From assembly GCA_958295665.1 (NCBI GenBank), contig OY282560.1:269429315-269493314 (forward strand): a DNA stretch of 64,000 nucleotides, given 5' to 3'. Position 1 is the first letter of the stretch. Every line of letters starts with the position of its first letter. The translations under genes were made by a program, and so were the position numbers. Shown here one piece after another: positions 12,263-22,712 of the stretch. The notes under the pieces are model-generated. The model had not been told where the DNA came from and ran no database searches. It worked only from the letters and a program-made list of their open reading frames with translations. The DNA comes from Tipula vernalis (Eukaryota > Arthropoda > Insecta > Diptera > Tipulidae).

Positions 12263-14243
12263 ATCCCGGCTACATGGTACGCAACTTTTTTAACTGCTCT
12301 TGGTCTCAATTAGGTGAAGATATTTCGTACAACTTTTCAACCTTTGAATTTCGTCCAGGTTGCAACTTGTATTTTTTTTTTCATTTAAAGGGAGAACGGC
12401 AATAAATACAGCGGGAAAAATTATATACCACAATATCCGGGATGCTTAAAAAATTGTGTCAATTTAGATTTAAAGCCTTTAATTAAATATATATGTATAT
12501 TTAGTATATGCGACAATCAGTAGCTGCCATCATTCTTATATTTTTGTATAATTCAATTATTTATTTTGTATTCTTTTATACCGAATTTCGTATATTGATT
12601 TATTGCAATTCTTCTGAATGTACACAAACAAAATAATAATTTTGGTATTTGTTGAACCATTTATTTGCGCCTACAACATTTGAATACATAAAAATATTTA
12701 TAAATGTTTTTATTTTTTGTTACCAGTTTTATGTGATATCAGTAAATTGGTTTTATCGTATATAAATAATAATATCTTTCTAGTGGTTTTTTGTAGATAA
12801 TCTTCCAATTTATACTATAAATATACATAGTCGTCGCCGCCAAAAAATAAAATGTATTTATACGGTTTTTTATGGGCGGTGGAAGTATATTTCTATTCTA
12901 GTCCCCATAAATTTCACATTTTATTATTATAATCTCTCTGCATATATATGATTGTGTATACGTACATGTGTATAGGCAACAGTTAAATCGGCCGCTAAAT
13001 CCAAAATTAAAGTTAGTTCCAAGTTTTTTTTTTTTAATTAAGTAAGATTTTCTGATAACAAAATCGAAAAAGCGGCTAAGTCACAGTTAAACAAACCAAC
13101 ACGCGAAAGGTACTTATAGAAATTCGCAATTAAAACTAGTTATGTGTGATGATTATGATAAAATTCCTGTTGATTGAATTGAAGAGAACATAAAAAAAAA
13201 TAATAATAATACCTTTTTGTAAAACATACATTATGGCTATCTTGTAAATTATTATCGCTGTAGTATTTAAGTATATAAATTCATATGATTTGTCATGTGC
13301 AATGATACACATTTTACGTATATGTCGTTTATAAATCACAAATCGTATTACAAATTTAGAAATATACATACCAATATATCCGAGAAATTTAAGTGGAATT
13401 AACTATTTATGATAGTAACGGTATTGTTTATTAATTAAATAATAGAAAATGTTATTTCTTTTTAGTTAGTGGAATAATAACTTTTGGATTGTGCACAACA
13501 GCGGATTCATAATATAAAAACGGCTTAATATTTTTCTATGGTTTTGAAAATGATGGTGATTACTTTTTAGTATAAGCGGATGTCATATTAAATATGGTGC
13601 GCTTAAATGAGAATTATACATATTTTATATGTCGTTTTTATTTCCATGAATAAGTCATTAAAGCGATTAAGCTGTTCACATGAGTTTTTAAATTAAAAAC
13701 ATACTTGTATTGGAAAATATAAATTAGATTTTTTGAATTAAATTAAATATTTAATGCGGAGACTTTGTGACAATTTCATGCTTGGAAATTTAAAAAAAAA
13801 AAACAAACGATTATACCGATTTGACGTGGTTGAACAATGGAGGTTATGAGTATTTATTTGAAATATGTATGAGTAGTTTTTTATGTCAATTATTATTATA
13901 TGACATAAATGAAGACGGTATTTGTAATATTTTAAATCTAACTAATGTTCGATTCACCTTCATTAGCCACCGGGTGAACATTCAGAATTTTATTCGGCAA
14001 ACTAAGTGAAAACTGACTACGGTATTGTCTTATTAAGCAAAATATTTTAATATTCTTTTTATTATACTTAAGCAATTTAGTTATATATTATGGTAATTAT
14101 TATTGCTGCAAATTAGGTTTACATACAGGGGTCGGCACTCGAAATGTTTACGAATTAAAAATGCTTAAAAATTTTAATTTTTTTTATTTCAAAACTTCAG
14201 TATCTCGTAAAAATATTTCAAATTTAACAAAAAAAAATGTAAA
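12263..14243. other. AT-rich noncoding DNA
   Basis: I see no gene. Short open stretches of 60-90 codons on both strands have hydrophobic, A/T-codon-driven composition and no motif. Confidence 0.5.
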
Positions 14244-14293
14244 ATAGAAGATAATAGCATCGAGTCTGATAGAAGATAATAGCATCGAGTCTG
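14244..14293. repeat. perfect 25-bp tandem duplication
   Basis: The 25-bp unit beginning ATAGAAGATAATAGCATCGA occurs twice head to tail with no mismatch, consistent with a recent slippage or end-joining event. Confidence 0.95.
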
Positions 14294-14486
14294 TCCGAGA
14301 AGTCGCACGTTTTACGAATGTGGTCTGATGGTATTTTGCCCGGGATCGATACGTAATCCCACATTTCATAATCTCAGCTACAAAATCTCCAATTTTCTTT
14401 AAAAATCTCCTAATTACAAAATCTCCTAAAACCTCTTTTTGAACAATTGTGTTGTTTTGGGATGGCAGCGACATTTGTGAAGACGC

Positions 14487-14502
14487 ACATACACACACAC
14501 AC

Positions 14503-14579
<77 letters not shown>

Positions 14580-14620
14580 ACACACACACACACACACAGA
14601 TACACACACATACACACACT
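14487..14620. repeat. (AC)n microsatellite, 5' flank of R1-type element
   Basis: About 134 bp of AC dinucleotides with a few variants (ACGC, ACCA, AGATAC, ACAT). The coding region of an R1-clade retrotransposon begins shortly after it. A second AC tract lies at the 3' end of that retrotransposon. Confidence 0.95.
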
Positions 14621-14654
14621 CACGAATAGGAACAACCCAACTATCAGAGTAAAC

Positions 14655-15486
14655 AATGGAGATCAGGGTGGACAGACACCAAGGCAGCGTAAGAGAGATG
14701 TCAATGAACAAGAAGGGCAACCACAAGAATAACAATGGACCAAGGTTATAGCGCGACGGCGAAGGGCAACAAAACCAGCGCGCCCTGATGCTTTTGTATT
14801 GAAAAAAAATGGAGAAACCACCTACGCTGAGATCCTGAAGACAGTAAGGAATGACCCGCAGCTTAAAGATATAAGTAAATACGTCCAAGCAATTCGGAAG
14901 ACGGTAAATGGTGACTTGCTATTTGTATTAGGGAAACCAGGAGACCCGAACACAGACTGAGAAGGTGCTAGGGAAAGCAGCCAAGGTTCGAGCTCTAACT
15001 CATGAGACGGTTATCGAAATAAGGGACATGGACGAGATAACTACAGCGGAAGAAGTGTGCGAGGCACTAAATTCTCAGGTTGGTACGCTCAACCTGCAAA
15101 AGATGCAAATACGCTCCCTGAGAGCAGCGTATGGAGGAACGCCGATAGCAACATTTAGCCTGCCTGTGGAAGCAGCTAATAAGCTTCTAGCGATTGGCAA
15201 AACCCGTATAGGTTGGGACTCCTGCCGCATACGCACAAAGCTGAAGCCAACAAGATGTTTCAAGTGCATGGATTTTGGACATATGGCGAGTAAGTATCGG
15301 AATAAAGAGGATTACTCGAAGAACTGCTACAGATGTGGAGAACAGGGTTATATCGCCAAGACTTGCAAAAAGGAACCGAAGTGTCTACTCTGCCAGAAAA
15401 ACGAGAAAAACGATTCGAAATACGCCGCTGGTAATAGCAAGTGTCCATCGTTTCAGAAGGCGCTGAGAGATATTACGCGTAAATGA
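14655..15486 (+). pseudogene. R1-type ORF1 (Gag), degenerate zinc knuckles
   Basis: Coding resemblance starts near 14655 in one frame (TYAEILKTVRNDPQLKD, then GDLLFVLGKPGD). It shifts near 14960 into the 173-codon frame with HETVIEIRDMDEITTAEEVC. The C-terminus has three zinc knuckles: CFKCMDFGH, CYRCGEQGY and CLLC. In the first the last Cys is Tyr (ASKY), and in the second the His is Tyr, so nucleic-acid binding is probably lost. The ORF ends TGA at 15484-15486, within the ATGA that starts ORF2, an overlap consistent with stop-and-restart translation. Confidence 0.85.
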
Positions 15487-16398
15487 AATTTCTACAACTC
15501 AACCTAAACCACTGTAAGACAGCCCAAGAGCTACTAATGCAGACAGTCCGTGAGCTGGAAATAGTTGTGGCAATTCTAAGTGAACCGTATCAGGATATGC
15601 ACCGTAGCGTGTGGGCGGGCTAAAGATGCTTCTGGTAAAGCGGCTATATGGACCTTCGGTAGACCACCGCTGCACCTAAGAGCTATTCAAACCGAAACCG
15701 GATTTGTACGAGCTGAAATATGCGGGATACACATATAAAGTTGATATATACCCCTTAGCACTGGTATGGTAGAATACGTTATGGTCCTGGATAAGATTGC
15801 GGACGATGCCAGAGGAAGGAACCAAGTCGTCATTGCGGGTGATTTTAATGCTTGGGCAATTGAATGGGACTGTCCCAGAACTAACCCTAAAGGTACAGCA
15901 CTCCTCGAAGCACTGGCCTCATTGGAGTTATCATTAATGAACACAGGCTCACAACAAACTTTCGGTAGAGGTGGCATCGGCTCAATTATAGACCTTACCT
16001 TTATGAGCAGTAGCATAGCTCGTGTGGCATCATGGGCGGTCATTGATCATTACACGCAGAGCGATCATCTGGCCATAGTATATGAGACTACCACGGTGGC
16101 GGAAAAACGATGGAAAAAGCAGCTGAAAAACAAAAGGATGGGTTGGAAGACAACCACCTTTGATAAAGAGCTTTTTGTAACAGCACTGGAAGACGTAAAA
16201 ACTTCTGGGTCAGCATCAGTCAGAGCAACCCAGCTTATGGGGTGTATCAAGGATGCCTGCGATATACCTATGGATAGAAGATTCTTTAGAGGACAACAAA
16301 AACCCGTATACTGGTGGAACGATGAAATCGCAAAGCTGCGCAACGAGTGTAGCCGAGCAAGGAGAAAGTATCAACGAGCTAGAGGCAGAGAAACATAG
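15483..16398 (+). pseudogene. R1-type ORF2, apurinic-like endonuclease domain
   Basis: The start overlaps the ORF1 stop (ATGA at 15483). The N-terminus reads MKFLQLNLNHCKTAQELLMQ, the typical opening of R1-clade endonuclease, followed by VAILSEPYQD. A stop and frameshifts fall between about 15600 and 15760. The frame resumes with VVIAGDFNAWAIEW (catalytic GDFNAW), FGRGGIGSIIDLTF and HYTQSDHLAIVYE (catalytic SDH). A premature stop at 16396 ends this block. The endonuclease would nick the target microsatellite, but this copy is broken. Confidence 0.85.
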
Positions 16399-16454
16399 GC
16401 AGATCGGTAACGTACATACACAAACAAGCGCAAAGAACTTAAGAAGGAAATAAT

Positions 16455-18144
16455 TAAGAGCAAGCGCTTATCCTTTATGGAATTAAGCAAGGATGTCGAC
16501 AACAATCCCTGGGGTACAGCATATAAGCTGGTTATGAAGAAGATGAGGAGCTGTAGCCAACCAACTTGCCCTGAGCTACTAAAAAATATAGTTAGCACTT
16601 TCTTCCCGATGCAAATAAACACAGGTCGCCCCACGTACGAAATTGCGGAATGCCACCCACCTCCGCCGGTATCAGAAGAGGAGATAATCGAAACCATAGC
16701 GAACATCGGAGATAATAAGGCACCGGATCCAGACAATATCCCAAATCTTGTCTTTAAGGTGGCAGTTATACAACACCTAGAGACATTTGTGGAGTTGTAC
16801 AACACGTGTCTGCTAGAAGGAGTTTTCCCAGATCAGTGGAAGGTGCAAAAACTTGTACTCTTGCCTAAGAGAAACAAGCCTCCAGATGATCCATCTGCAA
16901 ACCGCCCTCTTTGCATGCTGGATACTGCAGGGAAAATTCTAGAGCGGATAATCTGCAATCGGCTGGAACTAGAAATAAGTGTTGCAGGTGGACTCTCCCC
17001 ACACCAATATGGGTTTAGGAAAGCGCGCTCGACGATTGACGCCATCCGAGTGGTGAAAGAAGTAGCTCAGGATGCATTGAGGGAAAACGCTGGAAAGATG
17101 GGGCCAAGAATTATTGCTTGATTGTTGCATTAGACATCAAGAATGCTTTTAACTCAGCAAACTTTAGTAAAATAATTGGTGTTCTAAGAGATTTTGAAGT
17201 TCCACTACACTTCACAAAAATTATTACTGATTACTTCAGTAATAGAATTTTGCGATATGAAACCGATGAGGGTACAAAGCATTACGAGGTGACTGGTGGG
17301 GTCCCGCACATCATGGATGGAACATCATGTATGATGGAGTTCTCCGATTGTGCTTTCCAGAGGGAGTGAAAATAGTGGGATTCGCAGATGATATTGCGGT
17401 CCTTATTTTAGCAAAGCAGCTTGAGGAAGTAGTAGAGAACACTAGCAGGGCTGTTGTAATCATCCAAAGTTGGCTAACGTCAGTTGGTCTAAGCCTAGCT
17501 CACCAAAAGACAGAGGCAGTGCTAATAAGTAGCAGGAAACAAACTGAAATGGTGGCCTTAAATGTAGGCGGGTATACGATTGTATCCAAACCATCGATAA
17601 AATACCTAGGATTCATATTTGATGCGAGCTTGACGAAGCAACCTTCGCTCTTAGTAGGATAATGCTAAATGCAGGAGGCCCGAGACAAAGCCGTAGGAAG
17701 TTACTAGCTGGAGTTGTAAAATCCATTTTATTATATGGAGCACCTATTTGGGCTGTCGCAATGAGGGTAACAGCCTACAGCCATGCCATGGAATCAGTGT
17801 ATCGACTTTGCGCACTAAGAGTCCGCAGCGCTTTTAGAACAGTGTCGGGGAACGCAGCATTGGTGATTGCAGGTATGGTTCCGATCCACCTACTGGCCTG
17901 TGAAGCGGTACGATACAGCGGAAGTGAATACAGCAAAATGCCAGCCGCTGAAAAACGTAGAATCGTGAGGCAACATAGTCTGAGAGAATGGCAAAACCGC
18001 TGGAACAGCGCACTGAATGGGCGATGGACACATCGCCTAATACCAAATATTGCATTATGGGTGGAAAGGAAGCACGGTGATGTTGATTTTTACTTAACAC
18101 AAATGTTCAGTGGACACGGATGCTTTCGTACATATCGGGCATAA
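16455..18144 (+). pseudogene. R1-type ORF2, reverse transcriptase and C-terminal domain
   Basis: Four frames carry a continuous R1 RT: PPPPVSEEEIIETIANIGDN, LVLLPKRNKPP, GLSPHQYGFRKARSTIDAI, then IVALDIKNAFNSANF (first catalytic Asp region). A deletion has damaged the GGVPQGS motif (it reads GGVPHIMDG). FADDIAVLILAKQ (active-site Asp pair) is intact near 17385. A deletion near 17645 precedes the thumb and C-terminal segment (LLYGAPIWA, AALVIAGMVPIHLL, WNSALNGRWTHRLIP, FSGHGCFRTY). At about 18130 the sequence switches into a second R1-type C-terminus. Confidence 0.88.
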
Positions 18145-18684
18145 ACTTCAAGAGTCACATAGATTATACGTGCGGGAAAGCATCGAGAGTGTATTCGGCA
18201 CTATCCAATATGCTGCCAGATGTTGGTGGTCCAAGAAGCAGTAGACGTCTTCTTCTGTCTAGAATGGTAAACTCAGTGCTACGATCTGGGCAGGGGCAGT
18301 GGATGTAAAATGCAACAGGAGGCGGTTGGCTCAAGTCCAAAGGCTAAGCTCCCTTGGGGTCGTCAGTGCACAAAGAACCACCTCAGAAGAAGCAGCATGC
18401 ATCATAGCCGGAATGGTACCGATTGACATCATGGAGGAGGAGACGAAGAGAATATATGAGGCTAAGAAACAAAGTTCTACAGTCGGTTAGACTATCCAAA
18501 AGACAGAGAGATCCTAATCTGTGCAAGGTTGGCAGGAACGTTGTGATAATGCGGCGAAAGGACGTTGGACACACACGTTGATTCCGTATATTAAACCCTG
18601 GCTGAATCGCAAACACGGAAAGGTGAACTACCATTTAACCCAATTCCTAACTGGACACGGAGTCCGGTCAGGCACGTGTGAGTA
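18120..18684 (+). pseudogene. second, divergent R1-type ORF2 C-terminus fused in tandem
   Basis: After the first GHGCFRTY end, the sequence re-enters the same protein family upstream of where it left off: FKSHIDYTCGKASRVYSALS, GGPRSSRRLLLSRMVNS, SEEAACIIAGMVPIDIMEEE, then KGRWTHTLIPYIKPWLNRKH and LTQFLTGHGVRSGTCE. These segments parallel residues already present at 17662-18130 but differ at many positions, so this is not a simple recent duplication. It is the 3' end of a related R1 element joined near 18130-18150. The shared 3' UTR that follows belongs to this second unit. Confidence 0.8.
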
Positions 18685-18859
18685 GAAATACTAAGGTCGC
18701 CCCCCCCCCTTATCCCTTCCCCGAAGTAATACTTTGCGGGGGTTCTGGGGGGAACAACGGTCCGGGGAGAGGAGGTGGTTTTAGTGGGTAAAAATCCCAC
18801 ACGGCGGTAAGTACGCTTACCGTGTCTTTTGAAGATTTCCCCTCCGCGAAAAACAAAAC

Positions 18860-18864
<5 letters not shown>

Positions 18865-18938
<74 letters not shown>

Positions 18939-18978
18939 TCATACATACATACACCAACACATAGACACACACACACAT
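18865..18978. repeat. (AC)n microsatellite, 3' flank of R1-type element
   Basis: An AC tract with a short imperfect tail (TTCATACATACATACACCAACACATAG) and a further AC block. It adjoins the 3' end of the R1-clade element and mirrors the tract at its 5' end. Confidence 0.95.
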
Positions 18979-19012
18979 TCATGTGGTAAAACAACGTTGG
19001 GTTTCACGGGTT

Positions 19013-19310
19013 TTATGGGATGGTGCTGAGTCTTATTGAAACGTTCAACGGGTTTCTACCGAATTGTTTACGCGCCCAAGGTAACAAAGCATCGTTTAAA
19101 ATCTTTTCACGGTAGATTTGTTGATTTACCTTTACGCTCTGTTCAATGAAAACGAGTGCTGAGCGTCCTGTGTCAGTTACCATTTCTGGAGATGTTCGTG
19201 TTTTTGAATGTCCACCTCCATGGCGTTTTTTGATGCTACCAGTTTCATTGTAACGAGTAATGGTCCGATACACAAATATTTTGTTCACAAGTAAATGTCG
19301 TATATAAAAA
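19013..19310 (-). pseudogene. mariner-type transposase relic with large internal deletion
   Basis: On the minus strand a helix-turn-helix part (TITRYNETGSIKKRHGGGHS, then KTRTSPEMV) runs directly into a catalytic-domain part (VFIEQSVKVNQQIYREKILN, DALLPWARKQFGRN). In relatives these segments are separated by about 130 residues, so the middle is deleted, including the first catalytic Asp. The expected WTFQQD motif after FGRNP is replaced by unrelated sequence. No TIRs were identified. This copy differs from the mariner at 10.6 kb and from the Tc1-type element at 5.8 kb. Confidence 0.75.
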
Positions 19311-19469
19311 GATGGGAAAGCGATTATAGGTAATCCCGTGAAATACAAGCGAAAATGTTCATAAATGTAAACTTGTTTGGAAAATGCGTAAACTAAATTC
19401 ACAATGCTGAGCGGTTTCTGGGAGTTCTTTATTTCAAGAAGTACATAATTATTAAAAGACAAATTTTTT

Positions 19470-20266
19470 AAAAATGTTCAAATTTCTATGAATTGGTTGG
19501 AATTTCTAACAATAAACTGGTTTTTCGGGATTTTTTTTTTAAATAACAATACCAACCTCTATTGGTTTGTCGTCTTTATTACATTAAAATTCGATAACTA
19601 TACGGTAATTACAAATTCTTACTAGAAAAATCAACTAGAAATGTCAACTAGATTATCTGATTTTACAAATTTTAACTATGATTCAGTAAAATTCTAGTAA
19701 GAAAAATATCAAATTTCTAGTAATCAGAATATTCCACCTGAAATCTATTAAATTTGGTATAAATATAATTTTTACTTGAATTCCAGTAAAAACATTTACT
19801 AGAGTTGGAGTAATTTGCCTGGTTTTCTGAAAACTAGAATTCTTGTAATTTTAACCATTAACCAATCAGTCTATTGTTAAATTTTGGAAAGGTTGGACGT
19901 GAAAGTGGGAAAATAGTGAAATATAATAAAAAAAAACATAGTTGTGTGTTTTAGAGGTGTTAGAAATATTTTAAATATTAATTGGTAAGTCTGCATAGTT
20001 ATTTAAACAAATAAATCGCGTATGTTTGGTAAATTAATTTTTTTTTCATCGGTAACCAAAAAATACTTTTTAAGGTTGAAACTCACTATAGGTTCTGTTC
20101 CGTTTACATTCCGGTTCCAAACAGTTCCGTTATATATTGATGCAAACGTATTTTTGATGGATAGGCTGACACCTGTCGGAAACGGTATTGGTAGTGAGAA
20201 ATACATTGTTGTTCTACGTACAAGTGCATCCAGTTTTTAAATTGTGTTTCGAGTTTATATTTAAAT
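19470..20266. other. noncoding DNA upstream of the MADF-like exon
   Basis: No coding feature is supported. The stretch near 19600-19850 has repeated short words such as CTAGTAA and ACTAGAAA but no clear repeat unit. Overlapping open stretches on both strands at 20003-20240 have no recognised domain. Confidence 0.45.
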
Positions 20267-20389
20267 ATGAATGACGAGAAATTAATTCAACTTGTGAGGA
20301 AAATAACGGTCCTCTATGATTTAGAAAATTCTAAATACAGTAACAACCACTATAAAGAGAAAATCTTGTCGGCTATTTCAAAGGAACTA
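20267..20389 (+). CDS. MADF-like first exon, interrupted by a TA-flanked insertion
   Basis: From ATG at 20267 the frame encodes MNDEKLIQLVRKITVLYDLE then NSKYSNNHYKEKILSAISKEL. This matches the first helices of a MADF (Myb/SANT-like) DNA-binding domain (LI-x-LV ... LYD ... Y), although the usual Trp is replaced. The frame is cut at a TA. The 756-bp element at 20390-21145 intervenes, and directly after the duplicated TA comes AACGTCGCATTGG followed by GTAAGT, a good splice donor. Without the insertion the frame reads on through the junction. It may be a host regulatory gene or the MADF accessory gene of a PIF/Harbinger transposon. No other exon was identified with confidence. Confidence 0.4.
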
Positions 20390-21145
20390 CACGGAAGAAA
20401 CTAGGCTTGTTATCAGGAAGAAAACGGATTTTTAATTGAAGAAAATGTACTTTTTCTTCATTTAAAAGCTAATTTTCTTATTTCTTTCGAGTTTTTCTCC
20501 ATGTAAGAGTTTTGTTTCTTGCCATGACAATTAATTTCTTGAGTTAAGATTTGTTGCTTAATTTTAATCTTAGCTTTAGTTTCTTGCATCTATAACTGGT
20601 CAAAATTCTTGATTGAAGAAAAAAGAACAACGAATGGAGAAAATATGATTGGTTTGTTTCCAATTGTTCTTGCAACTAGCAATAGACCCTTTTCTTAATC
20701 TATATTGTCCAATTTTCTTGAAATTGGTTATTTTAAAAGAAGAAAACCGATGCAAACAAGAAAACGCAAACAATAGATTCATAAATTGAAGAAGACCCAC
20801 GCGTTAGATTCACAAATTCATTTCCCTGGTCAAGAATTAGCTAGTTTCATATAAGAAATAAATAAATTCATACAAGAAAATCCAAAGAAGAAAATGCAAC
20901 TTAAATAAAGAAACATGATTTCTTACCATAAGAATTCACATTAAAAGAATCGGTTTCTACAAACAAACCTATTTAATTAAAATAAGAAGTAACCATGAAG
21001 AAAAACCATATTCTCTGTGTAATCACGTTTTCTTGTATCAAGAAATTAGTTTTCTCTAGAAACGAAAAATTTGTGGTGAGAATAATTTCGTTTAGCTGAA
21101 AAATAATCCGTTTTTTCTTCATATTAGAAATTATTTTTTTCCGTG
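20390..21145. mobile_element. 756-bp nonautonomous element (MITE) with TA target duplication
   Basis: The ends are CACGGAA (20390) and TTCCGTG (21145), flanked on both sides by TA. Subterminal blocks are also inverted: GAAGAAAACGGATT near 20420 against AATCCGTTTTTTCTTC near 21108. The interior is dense in TTTTCTT and AAGAAAA words in both orientations and has no coding potential. A TA duplication suggests mobilisation by a Tc1/mariner-like transposase, but the short TIR leaves the superfamily open. It interrupts the MADF-like exon. Confidence 0.65.
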
Positions 21146-21481
21146 TAAACGTCGCATTGGGTAAGTAAAAACATATTTTCATAAGCTTAACTAATCATTT
21201 TATTTTAAGAAAATTTGTATATATGTATGTACACATGAAATGTAACTACCAATTCCCGGGCATTCTTACATTCCCCCGGACAGGGTTTTCGCGCAAATTG
21301 AAAAAAGTTAAAAAAAAGAGTCAATCATAAAAGTAAACTCATATTTGGATATCTACAAAGAACACGGAACTCGGATTTTTAAAGCTGAAGCTGGAAGAGT
21401 TATTAAACCGCCATCTACTCTGCACTTTAAATTCCAAGAAACAAAGCGTTTTATATTAACCAGATTTTCACGTAGTATCAT

Positions 21482-21718
21482 TCAAGTACGGGGGAACCAT
21501 TCTATAAATCGGATATTGGATTTCCAAAATCAAATGTAAAACGAGGGGAAAAGCTGGCTAATATAGTACCGGCAATAATACTGACTGGGGTGAAGGTGAA
21601 AGACGCCAAAGTTTCTGATGTTGAAAAGCTACTGACAAAACATTTTGGAAGTGAGTGGAGAAATAGGCGGAATTTGGAGTTTTATAAAAACGTTATACCA
21701 ATGAATTTTAATTTGTGA
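21482..21718 (+). pseudogene. unrecognised coding fragment
   Basis: An open frame ending in TGA at 21716-21718 encodes about 75 residues with ordinary protein-like composition: EPFYKSDIGFPKSNVKRGEK, LANIVPAIILTGVKV, VEKLLTKHFGSEWRNRR, LEFYKNVIP. Upstream, another frame (21345 onward: YKEHGTRIFKAEAGRVIKPP) looks like the preceding part, which implies a frameshift near 21490. I do not recognise the family. Position and orientation allow it to be a later exon of the MADF-like gene, but nothing ties them together. Confidence 0.35.
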
Positions 21719-21888
21719 TGAAATTATTGTGATTTTTATAATTTATATATATTTTTTTGTGTTTGTTTTTTGCAATATTTTTTATTTTTATTTATTTTTT
21801 TTTTTTAAAGAGGGTGGGTTGGTAAGAGGAACCCTTTGCACTTCGACCAGCAAGATCTATTGTGCATCCCCGTGTAAGAGCAGAGAAA

Positions 21889-22711
21889 TCAATCTATTGT
21901 GAAATGTAGGTCCAGGTCCTTGATAAACGCCACAAGGTCATGCACATCCACAGGGTCGGCGTGAGGCCATTGAATAGAGTAAGCATTAAGTGTTTTAATT
22001 CTTCTTAGGGCGATCGCACTGCACTCGAACATCAAGTGTTCGGATGTTTCCTTACCCAGATTATAGAACCTGCAGTTCTTTGATGGGGTTTTCCCCATTT
22101 TGAATAGATGGTAGTTAAAGGGAACATGTCCTGTCAAGTACCGTATGAGGGATTTCAGAGATGATCGATCCATTCTGATTATATCCTGTCAATGTGTAAT
22201 CTTGTAATTTAGGAGCTTCTTTGTCTGTCTCATTCCCCGAGATGACTCCCAGAGTGAAGCAGAACATCTCTGCTTTCAGAAGAGGACTCTCCTCGCTACA
22301 TGGCCTTTGGAATAGGCAACGCTAGGCTCGGGGCTGTAGAAAATGCCACCCGCACCCTATTTTGCACAGGTGTCTGCGGCCTCATTTCCTGGTATATTAG
22401 AGTGGCCGGGGGACCACAAGAGGGTAACCTTGTTGTCCCTACCCAGCCTTCTAAGGCTGCTGTAGCAGCTCCTTGTCAGTTTAGAGTTGAACACCGAAGC
22501 TGCCAGGGCTAATAAAACAGCCAGGCTATCCGAGATTATGTAGATCTCCGTTCTTATATACTTCTTTTTGAGGCACTGAAGCACGCAAGTCTCGATGGCC
22601 ACGGTTTCTGCCTGGAAAACCATAGGGGTCTTTCCCAACGGTATACAAAGCCTGAAACTGGGCCCACGACCCCCGCACCCGTGCCCTCGTTTGTTTTTGA
22701 CCCACCGGCAT
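21889..22711 (-). pseudogene. LOA/I-group ORF2: RNase H and C-terminal region
   Basis: RNase H signatures are FQAETVAIETCVLQCLKKK (acidic residue), IYIISDSLAVLLALAASV (catalytic Asp) and LLWSPGHSNIPGNEAADTCA (His and last Asp region). After a frame break the C-terminus reads SLIRYLTGHVPFNYHLFKMG, CRFYNLGKETSEHLMFEC and FIKDLDLHFTID, a Cys/His motif region typical of this group. One Cys of the expected CRFC is Tyr. RNase H removes the RNA strand during reverse transcription. Confidence 0.85.
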
Positions 22712-22712
22712 A

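Larger units (their letters stand above)
14625..18862 (+). mobile_element. R1-clade non-LTR retrotransposon inserted in (AC)n
   Basis: ORF1 (Gag with zinc knuckles) and ORF2 (endonuclease plus reverse transcriptase) lie in the normal order between two (AC)n tracts. The 3' UTR (18685-18862) is GC-rich and contains TTTTAGTGGGTAAAAATCCC, a stem-forming block. It ends in AAACAAAACAAAACACACAC. R1-clade lineages such as Waldo and Mino are known to insert specifically into ACAY or AC microsatellites, and this arrangement fits that habit. Many frameshifts and one fusion make it inactive. Confidence 0.85.

Noticed and set aside
14184..14888. Long minus-strand frame of 234 codons with a Cys-Val repeat
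   Set aside because: The core is the (AC)n tract read on the opposite strand. The flanking parts run antisense to the R1-type ORF1. The same applies to frames over 18591-19029.
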